Shown piece after piece: positions 14,216-29,035 of a stretch of DNA of 64,000 nucleotides (position 1 is its first letter; every line of letters begins with the position of its first letter). A model generated the notes under the pieces. It was not told the origin of the DNA, did no database searches, and saw only the letters and a program-made list of their open reading frames with translations. The DNA is taken from positions 5,580,001 to 5,644,000 of the forward strand of contig CAVNZM010000002.1 in NCBI GenBank assembly GCA_963693365.1, given 5' to 3'. Position numbers and translations under genes: made by a program. Source of the DNA: Amoebidium appalachense (Eukaryota; Ichthyosporea).

Positions 14216-16470
14216 ATGCTCGGCCTACTAGCAAGCTCAGGTGTACCCTACACAAGAAGCTCGTGTATTTGCACGAATGATCTGGATATGATGACAAAAA
14301 CCTTAAAAGTCACGAGTACAGTAAGCACAAACGTAGAGGTTGGGGCACCTGGGAGAATGCACACAGGAACAAATACGAAAAAGGCTACCAACCCTTTCGG
14401 AAAATCAGAAAACACTGAGTCAGGGGAGCACGAAGCAGGGTTTTTCAGCTGTAGATTACCCCCCATCCATGTCCTTGCTAAGTGCATGGATCTCAAGTGT
14501 CTCAACGCAACACTACATGGCGTGGAGCAGGCTGAGACAGTGTCGTGCATAGACTACAAGTGCCTTTCTGATAGTTGGGACCAAGACCCGAACTGCATAT
14601 GGGAGGAAAGTCCACCCAAATCACCCAGTGGTAACCCCACAGAGGGAGCCACGACAACATTAGCAATTGTGGACAACGAACCCACCATAAATACAAAGCA
14701 CAAATCTAGTGCGGCTACTAGTAGTTCAAAAGAGTCAGATGCAGACATCTTAGACGACAAAACGAGAACAGCTGTGGCGGAAGGCAAATCAGCAACCGAT
14801 GCGAAAAAAGAAAGAGGTGGCAGTGGTGGGCGCATTGCGATTGTAACGGCTGTATTAAAGTCTACGCAAGGGGCACATCTTAATGTGGAGGATACGTACA
14901 GCAAGATCGTCTCGTATGCACTGACCAATTACAATGTCTACGCTCAGCGGTACGGATATGCTCTGTTCACATCGAACGCCCATCTGGCAGACCCCAGCAG
15001 GAAGGTGGGTGGTAGCATATATCATAGTATTGCCTATGTACTTCTATTAATAATGATTGTGCTCAATATCTTAGATCTCTCCTGCGCTTAGTCCGGTACC
15101 AACAATAAGAAAAGAGCACAACACGGCCCACACCGTGACCCATACCCTCCAATCATCCACATGCCCACCAGAAAGTGGTGATATTTAAGAGAAAGCGATG
15201 GTTACAGACAGTCAGAGGCACACACACCCGGAGAGAATGCGATTGTATCCACGAACAAACACTGCAGCGACAAGCATGGCCAGGTGCAGGCTCCCTTATG
15301 GCTGTGACGATTGCACACAAACACACACGATGAAGCCTTGACAACTTCCGGCCAATATTACAGTGGGCCATAACACACAGGCAGCACCTGAATACGGCGT
15401 ACACCAGCAAGCCATATCCACATCTAGCCCAATAACTGTACTCTGCTTCAAGTTGGCATTTTAATACCACCACCAAACTGCTTGCCCCCCCAGTAAGCAG
15501 AAGCAAGAAAAATATAGATAGGAACTCAGGAGACGGGGCTTCTAGGAAGCTCCTTCGTCGATATTTTTCTTGCTTCTGCTTACTGCTGCAACTTTAACCC
15601 CCGGCCTTTCCCACTGCCCTTGCCTGCATAAGCAACCCTGCTCGTCTCTGATCAAGACGGGTGACCTACCCATGTTCCAGTGAAACAGTATCTGAGTTGG
15701 GTTTCGTTAACGAGGTGAATAGGTCGAAATTCGGGTACTGTGGATCACGTGGGCCCCCCCTGAGGATGGGCTCTGCTTATTATGCATACTCTTTATGTAT
15801 GGCTTGCGTTCTGCATCGTGTTATCCGTTTGTTCTTGTGTACTTCGTACTTTTTGACGCATTCAAACCCCCCCCCCCCCCCCCCCCCCAATACTCATGTG
15901 TGCATTCTTTTGCATCCTGGCATTTAGTATACACGCTGACAGCCTGAAACCCCCCCCAATCCCCGCAGTTCTATTGGGCCAAAATCCCAATCATCCGCCA
16001 CTACCTCGACCTGGGCTTCGAGTGGGTCTTCTGGACCGACATTGATTGGCTGTTTTTGAACACCAGCGCACCAATCGAATCGCTTATCGTCCCGGGCAAA
16101 GACATCATCACTAGCCGCGAGTGCTTTCAAGATGTTCCCCCAACCAAATCAATGTCCGGTACCATGCTGTTAAAGAACACACGGATAACCCGCCACATGT
16201 TGGATGTGTGGGATGGAATGTACGCCCAGTACAAGGACAACCACAATCCGGAGCAGGAGGCCTTCGAGGTCTTGATGGATGTGAACGGCTCATTTGCGCA
16301 AAACCATCACGTAGGGACCCCCCCCCCCCCCCCCCCCCCTCCGTCCCCCCGATTCTTTTATGGAGGCATACCATAACATGCCCCCCCCCCCCCCCCCCCC
16401 CCCCCCTCCCCCACCCCCCTTTAATGATGGACTCTATCAAAGTGTATTCTACCAACGCTTTGTTTGTCCA

Positions 16471-16507
<37 letters not shown>

Positions 16508-16746
16508 TGGCTCTGCATCAGTGACGGGCACATTTTTTCTCTAATGCCCCCCCAGTGAAACAGTATCTGAGTTGGGTTTCGTTAACGACGGGAATAGGTC
16601 GAAACTCGGGTACTGTGGATGACGTGGGCCCCCCCTGAGGATGGGCTCTGCTTATTATGCATACTCTTTATGTATGGCTTGCATTCTGCATCGTGTTATC
16701 CGTTTGTTCTTGTGTACTTCGTACTTTTTGACGCATTCAAACCCCC

Positions 16747-16777
<31 letters not shown>

Positions 16778-17313
16778 AATAAAATAAAAAAATAAAAAAC
16801 CACCACCACCACCGTCACGCCCAATCGTGAAAAAACCCGTATGAGATCTCTGAATGGTGGTGGCGCGTGGATCCTCACAGAGAAAGGATATTCGTTGCAT
16901 GTATTACCATCAGGGTTTGGGTGTTTGTCTGTATGCTGGGCGGTCTTTTTGTCTACATTTTACATCGAGGGCACTACCGTACACTGTGACCACAGTGCCC
17001 ACTCAACAACTAGACGCCTTATTAGGAAGATTTCAAAGGTGTTAAACCACATTGATACACTCTTTGCTCTATGTTGCTACTCTGACTTGGTACCCTACCA
17101 CAGAACCACAATGCCAGCGACTTCATGACGTACCACTACTGCCACGGCCCAGCACGGGACATGATTGCACAGGGCGGTCATTTTGGCATCCACTTCCCGG
17201 GCCCAGACAAGGTCGGCATCATGCACGAATACTACAGCGAATGGCTGCAGACTCTGCCTGAGAATGAGCGACCTACACAGTACCTCAACATGAACTTCAC
17301 CCCGTTGGAATGA
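14216..17313 (+). CDS. GT34-family glycosyltransferase (Gma12/Mnn10 type), three exons
   Basis: The family uses nucleotide-sugar donors and normally acts in the Golgi as a type II membrane protein. Exons are 14216-15004, 15969-16310 and 17104-17313; all junctions are phase 0 (donors GTGGGT and GTAGGG; acceptors CCCCGCAG and CCACAG). The product is about 446 residues. Exon 1 ends with the family opening block (RIAIVTAVL near residue 202, then NYNVYAQRYGYALF). Exon 2 begins FYWAKIPIIRHYL and carries FEWVFWTDIDW, whose DxD aspartates (about 287 and 289) bind metal and nucleotide sugar. Exon 3 holds the His/Gly-rich closing block (HYCHGPA, GGHFGIHFPGP). The N-terminal third is a low-complexity stem. 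A hydrophobic anchor-like peptide (NLALLAAVFLVS) is encoded just upstream from an ATG at 14142 but in another frame, so the true start is uncertain. Both introns carry a SINE copy. Confidence 0.88.
15491..15890 (+). mobile_element. SINE-like element, long copy A with inverted head, in GT34 intron 1
   Basis: The full-length form runs from about 15561 to the C-run ending at about 15889. Its 120-bp head is shared only with the copy at 58558. The body follows, with an A-box-like TATCTGAGTTGG and B-box-like GGTCGAAAT, and ends GACGCATTCAAA plus a C-run. Upstream, 15491-15515 is a perfect 25-bp inverted copy of the element start (15561-15585) with a 45-bp spacer. The element is sense to the host gene. 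Confidence 0.85.
16554..16800 (+). mobile_element. SINE-like element copy B, in GT34 intron 2
   Basis: Short form beginning AGTGAAACAG directly after C7, with A-box-like TATCTGAGTTGG and B-box-like GGTCGAAAC. It is nearly identical to the other copies through GACGCATTCAAA. The tail is a C-run (about 16742-16767) followed by an A-rich AAAAT tract. It is sense to the host gene. Confidence 0.9.
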
Positions 17314-17746
17314 ATGTAGGTTTATCTTGTTTATTGTGTATATTTAGGATTAATATTAGGAAGAATGTGGATTATCATGTTTTTATGAGATTCCGATGAA
17401 TATTTATAACGGGAAGGGTCGATGTCTACAAATGTAAATAACTGTTCACCTGCAAGATATGCCAAGCTGAGCGATTCAATTATTTGAATGCGGAAGTTCA
17501 TCCCGCAGTGAAATTCAGAAGACAAATATCAAAAACACGGTTCCCCGTGCTGGATATGTTCACCCCTTGGAATCTACACGGCATGTTATCATACCTCTAG
17601 TCTTCAATGGCCACAGCTGGTTGTAGCCTCCCACGGGGGGGGGGGGGGGGGGAGGGGGGGGGGGGGGGGGGGATGATGGCAAGTTGTGTGTTGGTGTGTG
17701 TGCCGCATGATGCCCCAGCACAATGTTCTGTGTGGCACTGTGCGAA

Positions 17747-17801
<55 letters not shown>

Positions 17802-17874
17802 CACTTTATGTGTCAGTGTTTTGACAAGCGCAAGCGTGTTGTTTGTATGTGTGTGCGTAACATGTGTGTGTTCA

Positions 17875-17906
<32 letters not shown>

Positions 17907-18780
17907 GTGTCTGTGTGCGCCTCGCTCGATGCAGGCTGAGTTGTGTGTATGTGGTGCGGAGGGTCCCAGTGCCTAATTAGTCTCCGGGCCACTTAAGCTT
18001 GTGTTGTGCGTCCACACATGTGTGTCTTCTTAGACCATAACATGTAGGTATGTGTGGTACAGTACGAGTATGCCGTGCAGTGTGTACTGTTGTTAGCAGT
18101 GAGACACATGCACAACAAATTGCACACAGTGTGCGCCAGAGACAAGGGGGAGAGGGGGAGGGGTTCCTGGAGGACATTTAATAGACAGCCTGAGGTGACG
18201 GGTGCGAGGGGGAAAAGTCGGTGAAAACGCCGGTGTGACTCGCAAAGGAGACTACATGTGCACGTTCGGATAATTCAGTTAATGGCGCTGCACACACTAA
18301 AAGGCTTGAGCATCCATGTATACTTTGTGAACGTGTCCGCGTACGTATACGAGTACTACTAGTACACAATAAGTCGTCATTTGCCGCCTGTCTCGGAAAT
18401 AACGTGTCTGTGTGTGTGTGTGCAAAAGCATATATATGCGCGTGAGCCCAGCTTGCGCGAGCGTGTCAGCATCTATCTGAATCTTAAGCTTCTGGCCAAC
18501 TGTTCAGTGTGCGTGGAATATGACACTTGCCGCCGTTGTGTGTGTGTTTCAGCAGTGTATCGATGTGAGCTTATCGGTATGACTTATGTTCATGCGTGCA
18601 GGTGCTCGTGCAGTGTCGACTGTGCACCTGGTGCACAGTTTGTGAGTGATACTGTATGCAGCCTGTTGTGCATTCATGTGTGCGTGTGTGATGTTGTACA
18701 TGTAGTTATAATTGTGCGTTTGTGTGTGCGTGTGCGAGTGCGCGCGTGTGTGCGTGCGTGTGCGCGTGCGTGTGCGTGTG

Positions 18781-18839
<59 letters not shown>

Positions 18840-18881
18840 TGTGCGTGCGTGTGTGTGTATACTACGTACGCACACACACGC

Positions 18882-18972
<91 letters not shown>

Positions 18973-19430
18973 CACACAAAAACACCTACCCTCCGCCCCA
19001 CCCCTAACTAACACACACTATACAAACCCTGGCAGTGTCACACCAATGGTTAATAGGAGGCTACATGCTACTTTTGGGTTTTGAGACCTTTAGTGAAAAT
19101 TTGTCGGTTTTTCCACATACATTTTGGGGAAATCTATTTCTTTTTTAATCAATAGAACTAGATCTTAAACTAGAAATGTGCAGGCTTTAGACCCTCTCGC
19201 TTTTGAACTAAAACAATTTTTTTAAAAGTCATATATCTCGACTCCGCTGGTGTTGCTAAAACATGCCTGGTTTTTCGTGTTTGCATGGTGTAATGGGCCA
19301 GTCACTTGAGACAGAATTGTTGTAGAATAAATTTTATTGTGAGGTCATTCGGCTCATTGAGGCCCGGCTTTATGTTTAAAAAGGCAAAGCCAGAATACAA
19401 ACATCCCGACTTGCTTTGAAGATTTAAAGA
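17314..19430. other. Intergenic region with G-run and (GT)n/(CA)n tracts
   Basis: Contains G-runs at about 17635-17672, (GT)n at 17744-17798 and 17876-17900, and opposed (GT)n and (CA)n arms at 18711-18970 (listed separately). No supported gene. Confidence 0.7.
18711..18972. repeat. Opposed (GT)n and (CA)n arms forming a long imperfect palindrome
   Basis: A (GT)n/(GC)-interrupted tract (18711-18862) is followed, after the short centre ATACTACGTACG, by a (CA)n tract (18871-18970). The arms are reverse complements even in their interrupted parts near the centre (GCGTGTGTGT against ACACACACGC). Confidence 0.85.
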
Positions 19431-19434
19431 TTAC

Positions 19435-19835
19435 CCGTTCGGTGACGTATGCCTGCTGTGAATATGCCACCAGGGTCTTTGAACTTACATAACAGTAACT
19501 ATGTACACGTATATGTCTTGTCTCCTGCTCAGAATCTTGACGGCCTACATCATTACAGAATACAATTCAAAAAAGATCAACACAGCAGGCATACGTCACC
19601 GAACGGATGCTATCAGCATAATCTTTACTCACTATATCAAGTATCTTCAGAATGCAAAGTCTCATTTGTCATAACAAATTATACAGCTATTTACAATGAA
19701 AATGCCACCAGGGTCTTTGAACTTACATCACAGAACGATGCACACGTATATGTCATGTCTGCTGCTCATAATCTTGACGGTCTACATCATTACAGAATAC
19801 AGTTCAAAAAAAATCAACATAGGAGAGAAACTTAG
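19435..19835. repeat. Fold-back unit with 26-bp perfect inverted repeats and a duplicated 118-bp segment
   Basis: CCGTTCGGTGACGTATGC starts the left arm (19435-19460), which is exactly the reverse complement of 19581-19606, giving a 172-bp unit. The interior segment (about 19463-19580) recurs in direct orientation at about 19703-19821, with roughly 85-90% identity by eye. The plus-strand frame across it (19449-19835) encodes two copies of NLDGLHHYRIQFKK, so it may be a duplicated non-coding unit or a fast-evolving short protein. Confidence 0.7.
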
Positions 19836-20269
19836 GGAGTAAAAAGCTGCTCTGTCAAATCGTCGTCGATCTCATAATCTTCCCTGCCAGTGGGACTAGT
19901 AGTTTTTCTGTTCTCGTTTGTTGTGTCCTGTTGGGTGGTCTCCTCAATCGATGTGGCGGCTTGCGTATTAGTGGCTGAATTGTTGTCATCTTCACTCAGG
20001 GCTGACGTGTTGTTCGTGTCGTTTGACACTGCAGCTGGAATGGTCGCCGTGGTGTTGCTAGCCACCTGAGCTTCATTTGAATGAGTGGAAGCATGTGTGG
20101 CACTCGCACCGAACGAAGACAGTCGCTCTTGAACTTCTTTCTCTCTTTCCTCCCTGAACGACTGGCCGAGGGGTTGAAGAGCGTCTGCCGGCAGAGCAAT
20201 CGTTTCCGACCGTGCCGGCCGAGCCGGTGTTTCTTTCCGTGGCCGCTTGTTGAGCGACGTCGTCATCAT
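19832..20269 (-). CDS. Acidic, Ser/Thr/Asn-rich ORF downstream of the methyltransferase exon
   Basis: A 145-codon frame begins with basic TSLNKRPRKE and becomes Ser/Thr/Asn/Glu-rich, ending with acidic EIDDDLTEQLF. It looks like a disordered tail. It lies directly after the methyltransferase-like exon but in a different frame; joining them needs a shift of two bases modulo 3 near 20270-20284. It could be the C-terminal tail of that gene or an independent reading frame. No domain was recognised. Confidence 0.35.
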   Translation of the reverse strand: MMTTSLNKRPRKETPARPARSETIALPADALQPLGQSFREEREKEVQERLSSFGASATHASTHSNEAQVASNTTATIPAAVSNDTNNTSALSEDDNNSATNTQAATSIEETTQQDTTNENRKTTSPTGREDYEIDDDLTEQLFTP

Positions 20270-20505
20270 ACCTGGCTGCGTACCTTGGCTGACGGCATTC
20301 GTACGGACGTAATCGTTTCATATAGTCGTTCGTCGATTTCAAACCCCACAACGTCACGACGTTCCATGGCTGCTGCTTCAATCACCGTGCCAGTTCCCGA
20401 GCAGAGTGACAGCACTGCCCTGTTTGGTGGGCAGTGCCTACGAATAAGTGCCCGTTCCACGTTTACGGGTTTCTGTGGAGGGAAAGGAGGAGAGTAATTA
20501 GACAA
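20266..20505 (-). CDS. DNA-methyltransferase-like segment (AdoMet motif I), partial
   Basis: The frame encodes KPVNVERALIRRHCPPNRAV, then LSLCSGTGTVIEAAAMERR and DVVGFEIDERLYE. This matches the C-terminal part of beta-class N6-adenine/N4-cytosine DNA methyltransferases: a KP..L..LI helix, AdoMet-binding motif I (SGTG) and the acidic motif (FEID). In that class the catalytic DPPY-type motif lies N-terminal, and I do not find it nearby. Two starts are possible: an ATG at 20505, or splicing into 20472 after a strong polypyrimidine acceptor (CTCCTCCTTTCCCTCCACAG), which implies upstream exons. A donor GTACGC at 20283 would end the exon after MPSAK. Without the catalytic half, activity cannot be inferred. 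Confidence 0.5.
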   Translation of the reverse strand: MSNYSPPFPPQKPVNVERALIRRHCPPNRAVLSLCSGTGTVIEAAAMERRDVVGFEIDERLYETITSVRMPSAKVRSQV

Positions 20506-20544
20506 TGGGAAGGGCTCGCGCTCGAAGTGACTTGGGTGCTAACA

Positions 20545-20710
20545 TTTCTAGTGCCCACTAGAAAGGGAAATGACTTGAAAGCTGAAGGCTTACACATGAG
20601 ATGAATTACTTGCTGATTTTTCTAGTTGTGACTTGAAATGTCGTCACTTTTGTCTGGAGGTTAGGATTTCTAGTTGAAACTAGAAAATGACGTCATTCTG
20701 ACGTCATCTT
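20545..20710. promoter_or_regulatory. Two CRE-type TGACGTCA sites and two CTAG-centred palindromes
   Basis: TGACGTCA occurs at 20688-20695 and 20699-20706, the consensus CREB/ATF site. Two short palindromes precede it: TTTCTAGTGCCCACTAGAAA (about 20548-20567) and TTTCTAGTTGAAACTAGAAA (about 20667-20686). They lie 180-240 bp upstream of the methyltransferase-like frame on its 5' side, so a promoter role is plausible but not shown. Confidence 0.4.
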
Positions 20711-20883
20711 AACGTGAGGCTGTGTGGGTGCAGTGGTTTCACGTGATGCACAGGAGGGGAAAGGGAAGTCTTGCTGTAATAAAAAGAGGCCACAGACTAT
20801 GGCTTGTGAGGAAGGGGGACGAGTAAAGAGGATGAGGAGGGGGCTGTTGCCGTACGGTGTACCATTATGAGGGAGGGGGATGG

Positions 20884-21202
<319 letters not shown>

Positions 21203-21203
<1 letters not shown>

Positions 21204-21860
21204 GAGGTGGTGGGCCGGGGCTGTGTGCATGTGTGGTGTGTGTGTTGTTTTGTGTGGGTAAACGGAGAAGCAGAGAGCACAGATGGGTGTTATGTTAAAC
21301 ACAACTCAGAGACCCACGGGAGAAACACAACCGGAGAGGTGGAACGATTTCTGGAACCATAGGAAATGAATACGACTGCTTGATATTTATTTCAGGATGA
21401 CATTCCCTTTATACTTAGGAATGTGAAATCGATAAGCCAATCAAAAGAACGAAAACTCTATTATCCAATCAGAAAGACGAAAACTATGAGGGTAAAATAA
21501 ATCGATCGAAATGCCTGTCGACACATTGGAAAAATATATAAGTATTTGGGACGTAAGCAGAGACACAGTGGTGCAGTGTGAAAACACCACAAACACACAA
21601 CAACAAAACACGGAACGATCGGAGCAGTGTACACAACAGACATCAATGTTTAGACACGACTGAACTCAATTTATTTTGATCTTCGAATAAATACCTGAAA
21701 TTCCTTTAAGTCTAATCCATGCATGATTTCCGACCAGTCGGAAATCAGATCTGTCTCTAATAGAAACCAATCACTAAAACCAATTGCTTTCAGAGAGATC
21801 TGGTACGAGACGTACAGAGACGTACACGATAGGGTACGTATAGCTATAGCTGTCTATAAA
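21203..21860. other. Intergenic region with paired CCAAT boxes and a TATA-like site
   Basis: CCAATCAAAAGAACGAAAACT (from about 21437) and CCAATCAGAAAGACGAAAACT (from about 21464) form an imperfect direct repeat with CCAAT boxes. AAATATATAAG lies near 21532. This resembles a promoter, but the gene it serves is unclear. Confidence 0.35.
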
Positions 21861-25710
<3,850 letters not shown>

Positions 25711-26049
25711 ATTGAAGGCCGTTAAAAAAGTTGATTATTCTTATTTTTGTAACGTGGCTACGGGTGGGGATCCGGACGTCAATTGCTTTTTTGGCTTTAT
25801 ATGATATTGGTTTGAGGCAAGGTTAGCACGTAAACCTCCGAGGCCGTCCGTCTCGCAACGGCAGAGGCTGAAATTTGGTAACTGGCGGGCGTGTGTGGAG
25901 TAGCTGTAGTGACCAGCAAAGCTTTTCCAGACATGGGACCGTATGTACAATACAGTATGCAGTATGTAGCAGCTCTATTTGTTACTGTATGGTGCATTCT
26001 TGTGGTGCGTGTCTTACTAATCAGCGTTGCGTAATCCTGAACCAGGTGG

Positions 26050-26095
26050 TGTCAGCCAATCGGATCAAGCCTTTACTACCAATCAGATTGCGCAT
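26050..26095. promoter_or_regulatory. CCAAT-box pair upstream of the membrane-protein gene
   Basis: AGCCAATCGGATC and ACCAATCAGATTG lie 340-380 bp upstream of the start at 25710. CCAAT boxes also cluster upstream of the asparagine synthetase and sugar transporter genes. Confidence 0.3.
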
Positions 26096-26234
26096 CGAAC
26101 TTGGTCCATTTTCACGCGCCTATCGATCGACGATCATGCGAAAAAACACGTGTACATACGCATATATGTGGCGCAAAAACGTGGTCTGAAGAAGACCGAT
26201 GCCCTTAGAAGTTGTCAAAGAACGGTACATCCTC

Positions 26235-26424
26235 GAGAAAGAGAGGGAGGAAAGAGAGAGAGAGAGAGAGAGAGATAGAGAGAGAGAGGAAGGGGGGGGG
26301 GGGGGGAGTGATAGCACATGTATACAGTAGAGAGAGAGGGGGGGGGGGGGGGGGAGGGGGAGGGGGAGGGGGGGGGGGGAGAGGGGGTGATGACAGCTGG
26401 AGAGAGGAAGAGAGAGAGAGAGCC

Positions 26425-26515
<91 letters not shown>

Positions 26516-26815
26516 TAGAGTCGAGGCCTAGTAGAAGAAGATCTAGAGAGAGGGGGGGGAGGGGGGAGGGGGGGGGAGAGAGAGAGAGAGAAGAGAGAGA
26601 GGGGGGGGGGAGGGGCAGAGAGAGAGGGGGGGAGAGAGAGAAGAGAGAGCTCGGGGGGGGGGGGGCAGCGAGAGGGGGAGAGGGGGGAGGGGGGGGGAGG
26701 GGGGAGGGGGGGGGGGGGAGAGAGAGAGAGAGAGAGAGAGAAGGAGGGAGGGAGGGAGGGGGAGAGCGAGAGAGCAAAAGAGAGAGAGACCTAGAGAGAG
26801 AATTTGAGAGAGCTC
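26235..26815. repeat. (GA)n and G-run low-complexity block
   Basis: Nearly 600 bp of GA repeats and G-runs, with the longest pure (GA)n at about 26429-26512. No coding content. Confidence 0.95.
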
Positions 26816-26849
26816 ATGACAAACACGGAGAACCCCACGTGTAGTAAGC

Positions 26850-27716
26850 AAATGCGGGCCGGCTGAGAGGTACGATGATATTGAAACGAGTGTTGCCTTT
26901 TGTCTCGTGCTGTAGTGGGACTAATCATGGGCCGTAATCGATGGTCCAGTCACACATACTCGGCCCATATATATAACTCCACATCCACGTGCAAATGCAC
27001 ACACACACGTCACCCACCTGTGTATACATACGCACGGTACAAAGCTGGAGTACCATGTGCCCACAAATCCTTGCATACACACTCCGTGGCCCTTGTTATG
27101 GCAGTCCAACTGACATCCCTCCGCTTTCATGCACGCAAGTTGTTGAAACACCATCCATATAGCTCCACATAGCATTTATTGCCTGCCTTTGCTCAATCCC
27201 GGCCAGCCGGGTTCCACGAGACATAACAGGCCCTTACCTACCACTTGGGGGGGACTGTCTGCACTCAGTTTCAGAAAAATAGACAGACGCCGAAAACCCG
27301 ACGCAGAACCAGATACGACATAAACATGAACAAAAAGACTAGAAAGGACTGGAAAGGGCTAGTGTTGGACCACAACTCTTCTGTACAGTTCGAAGCCAAA
27401 TTCATATGCATCGCAAACTTTTTGCGTACTGTACGAGATTTTCACCCGTAGTGCCGCACGCTCGCAACTTTTGCTTAGTTCATCTTTCCCCCCCTGCTAA
27501 ACACAACCATTCACACACGTGCACCTATAGACCCCATTCATCAACACGAACAGATTATGGGTACGATCGGCAAGATAGTTCCCTTCCTGCGGGTTTTTCG
27601 GTGGACAGGACAGCTACTCCTCAGATGCGGGCTCGGCTTTTAGGGCCCCTGAAGGGATTAGCGTGTTTGTCAGCTAATGAAACGGGAAATGAAGGAAACC
27701 CAGCGAAGACAAGCGC

Positions 27717-27773
<57 letters not shown>

Positions 27774-28077
27774 ATGCGCATGTGTGTGTTCTTGTCTGTG
27801 GCTTGAACCCCGCAGAGCACCGCCATGGACATTCAGAAAACGTTGTGCACACTTGCAATATCAAAATGGGCCATGACAGTCAGGTGCATGGGTGAATACG
27901 GAGGTGCACAAGGATGCAGCAATGGCTGCAAGTCACAAAGGCATGCGGAGGTAATGTGTTTGTGTGCGGCGATGATGCGAGATATGCACTGGGTTGGGCA
28001 GGTGGAGAAGGGAAGGCTAACGTGTGTGTGTAGTGGTGGTGAGGTGATATGAGGTGGGTTGGGTGACATCATTTTTT

Positions 28078-28111
<34 letters not shown>

Positions 28112-28293
28112 TGCGCGCACGTGTGTGCCTGCCTCTAGCCGGAATGTAATGTGTGCAAAGCAGAAGCCGTAGACCTGTGCCAGTATTATGACAGGAATAT
28201 GGAACACACGCCCACACATCTCTCTCTCCCCCCCCCTTCCCCCACCACTGCCACCCCACACCCACGAACACACCCACATATTCACGTAACCCC

Positions 28294-28324
<31 letters not shown>

Positions 28325-28517
28325 ACCTCTCCCTTCCCCACCCGCGAAAAACCACAACCACCGCCCCCACATCCACGTACACCTCCTCCCCCCCCTCCCC
28401 CCTCCCCTCCCCCCCCCCCCTCGACCTGAAATCCCGACCATCCACCCACCCGCCCCCATCCCGCCCCCTCCACCACCCCCACCCACCCACCCACACCCTC
28501 ACACCCCCACCACCAAC
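26850..28517. other. Region 3' of asparagine synthetase; terminal exon may lie here
   Basis: Contains (GT)n at 27719-27770 and 28079-28110, G-runs and C-runs. A good minus-strand acceptor (CATAATACTGGCACAG, near 28180) could lead to the terminal asparagine synthetase exon, but the frame after it is not recognisable. No other gene is supported. Confidence 0.4.
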
Positions 28518-28999
28518 CTTGTAAGCATCCACGTGCACGTTAACAGCACGGCCAGACGGGTCAGCCATCTTAGCAAAAGCCTCATCCCATGCAATAGCCA
28601 CGGGGGTACTGCATGCCACGGACGGGCCGCCGGGCACAGTCTCAATGGCGCAGCGCTCGGGGAAGTGTGTCTCGAAGATGGAGCGGTAGAGGTAGCCCTC
28701 CTTGGTGGTGGGCGTGTTGTCGGGGAACCGGTGCTTGGCGTTGGCAAACTGGGCATCGGTGATCACCTGTGTGTGGAGAAGAGAGGGGAGGGGGGGGGGG
28801 GGGGGGGGGGGGGGGAGGTCAGAATGTTTCATTGGGGTATGAAGCTAGAGAAATAGATGGAGGGAGTGGGGAAGTTGGGAAAAGGGGGGGAGGGGGAGGG
28901 GGGCATTTTTTCGAATGTGCTGTAGAGGCAAGTACACATTCACCAGAAACCCACAGGCGGATGTGCAGGCAGATGTGCAGAATAACTGTACAGAATGAT

Positions 29000-29035
<36 letters not shown>

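Noticed and set aside
28140-28180. Terminal asparagine synthetase exon beginning after the acceptor near 28180
   Set aside because: The frame in phase (VYGFCFAHITF) runs on into (CA)n sequence and does not resemble a family C-terminus, so it was not added to the model.
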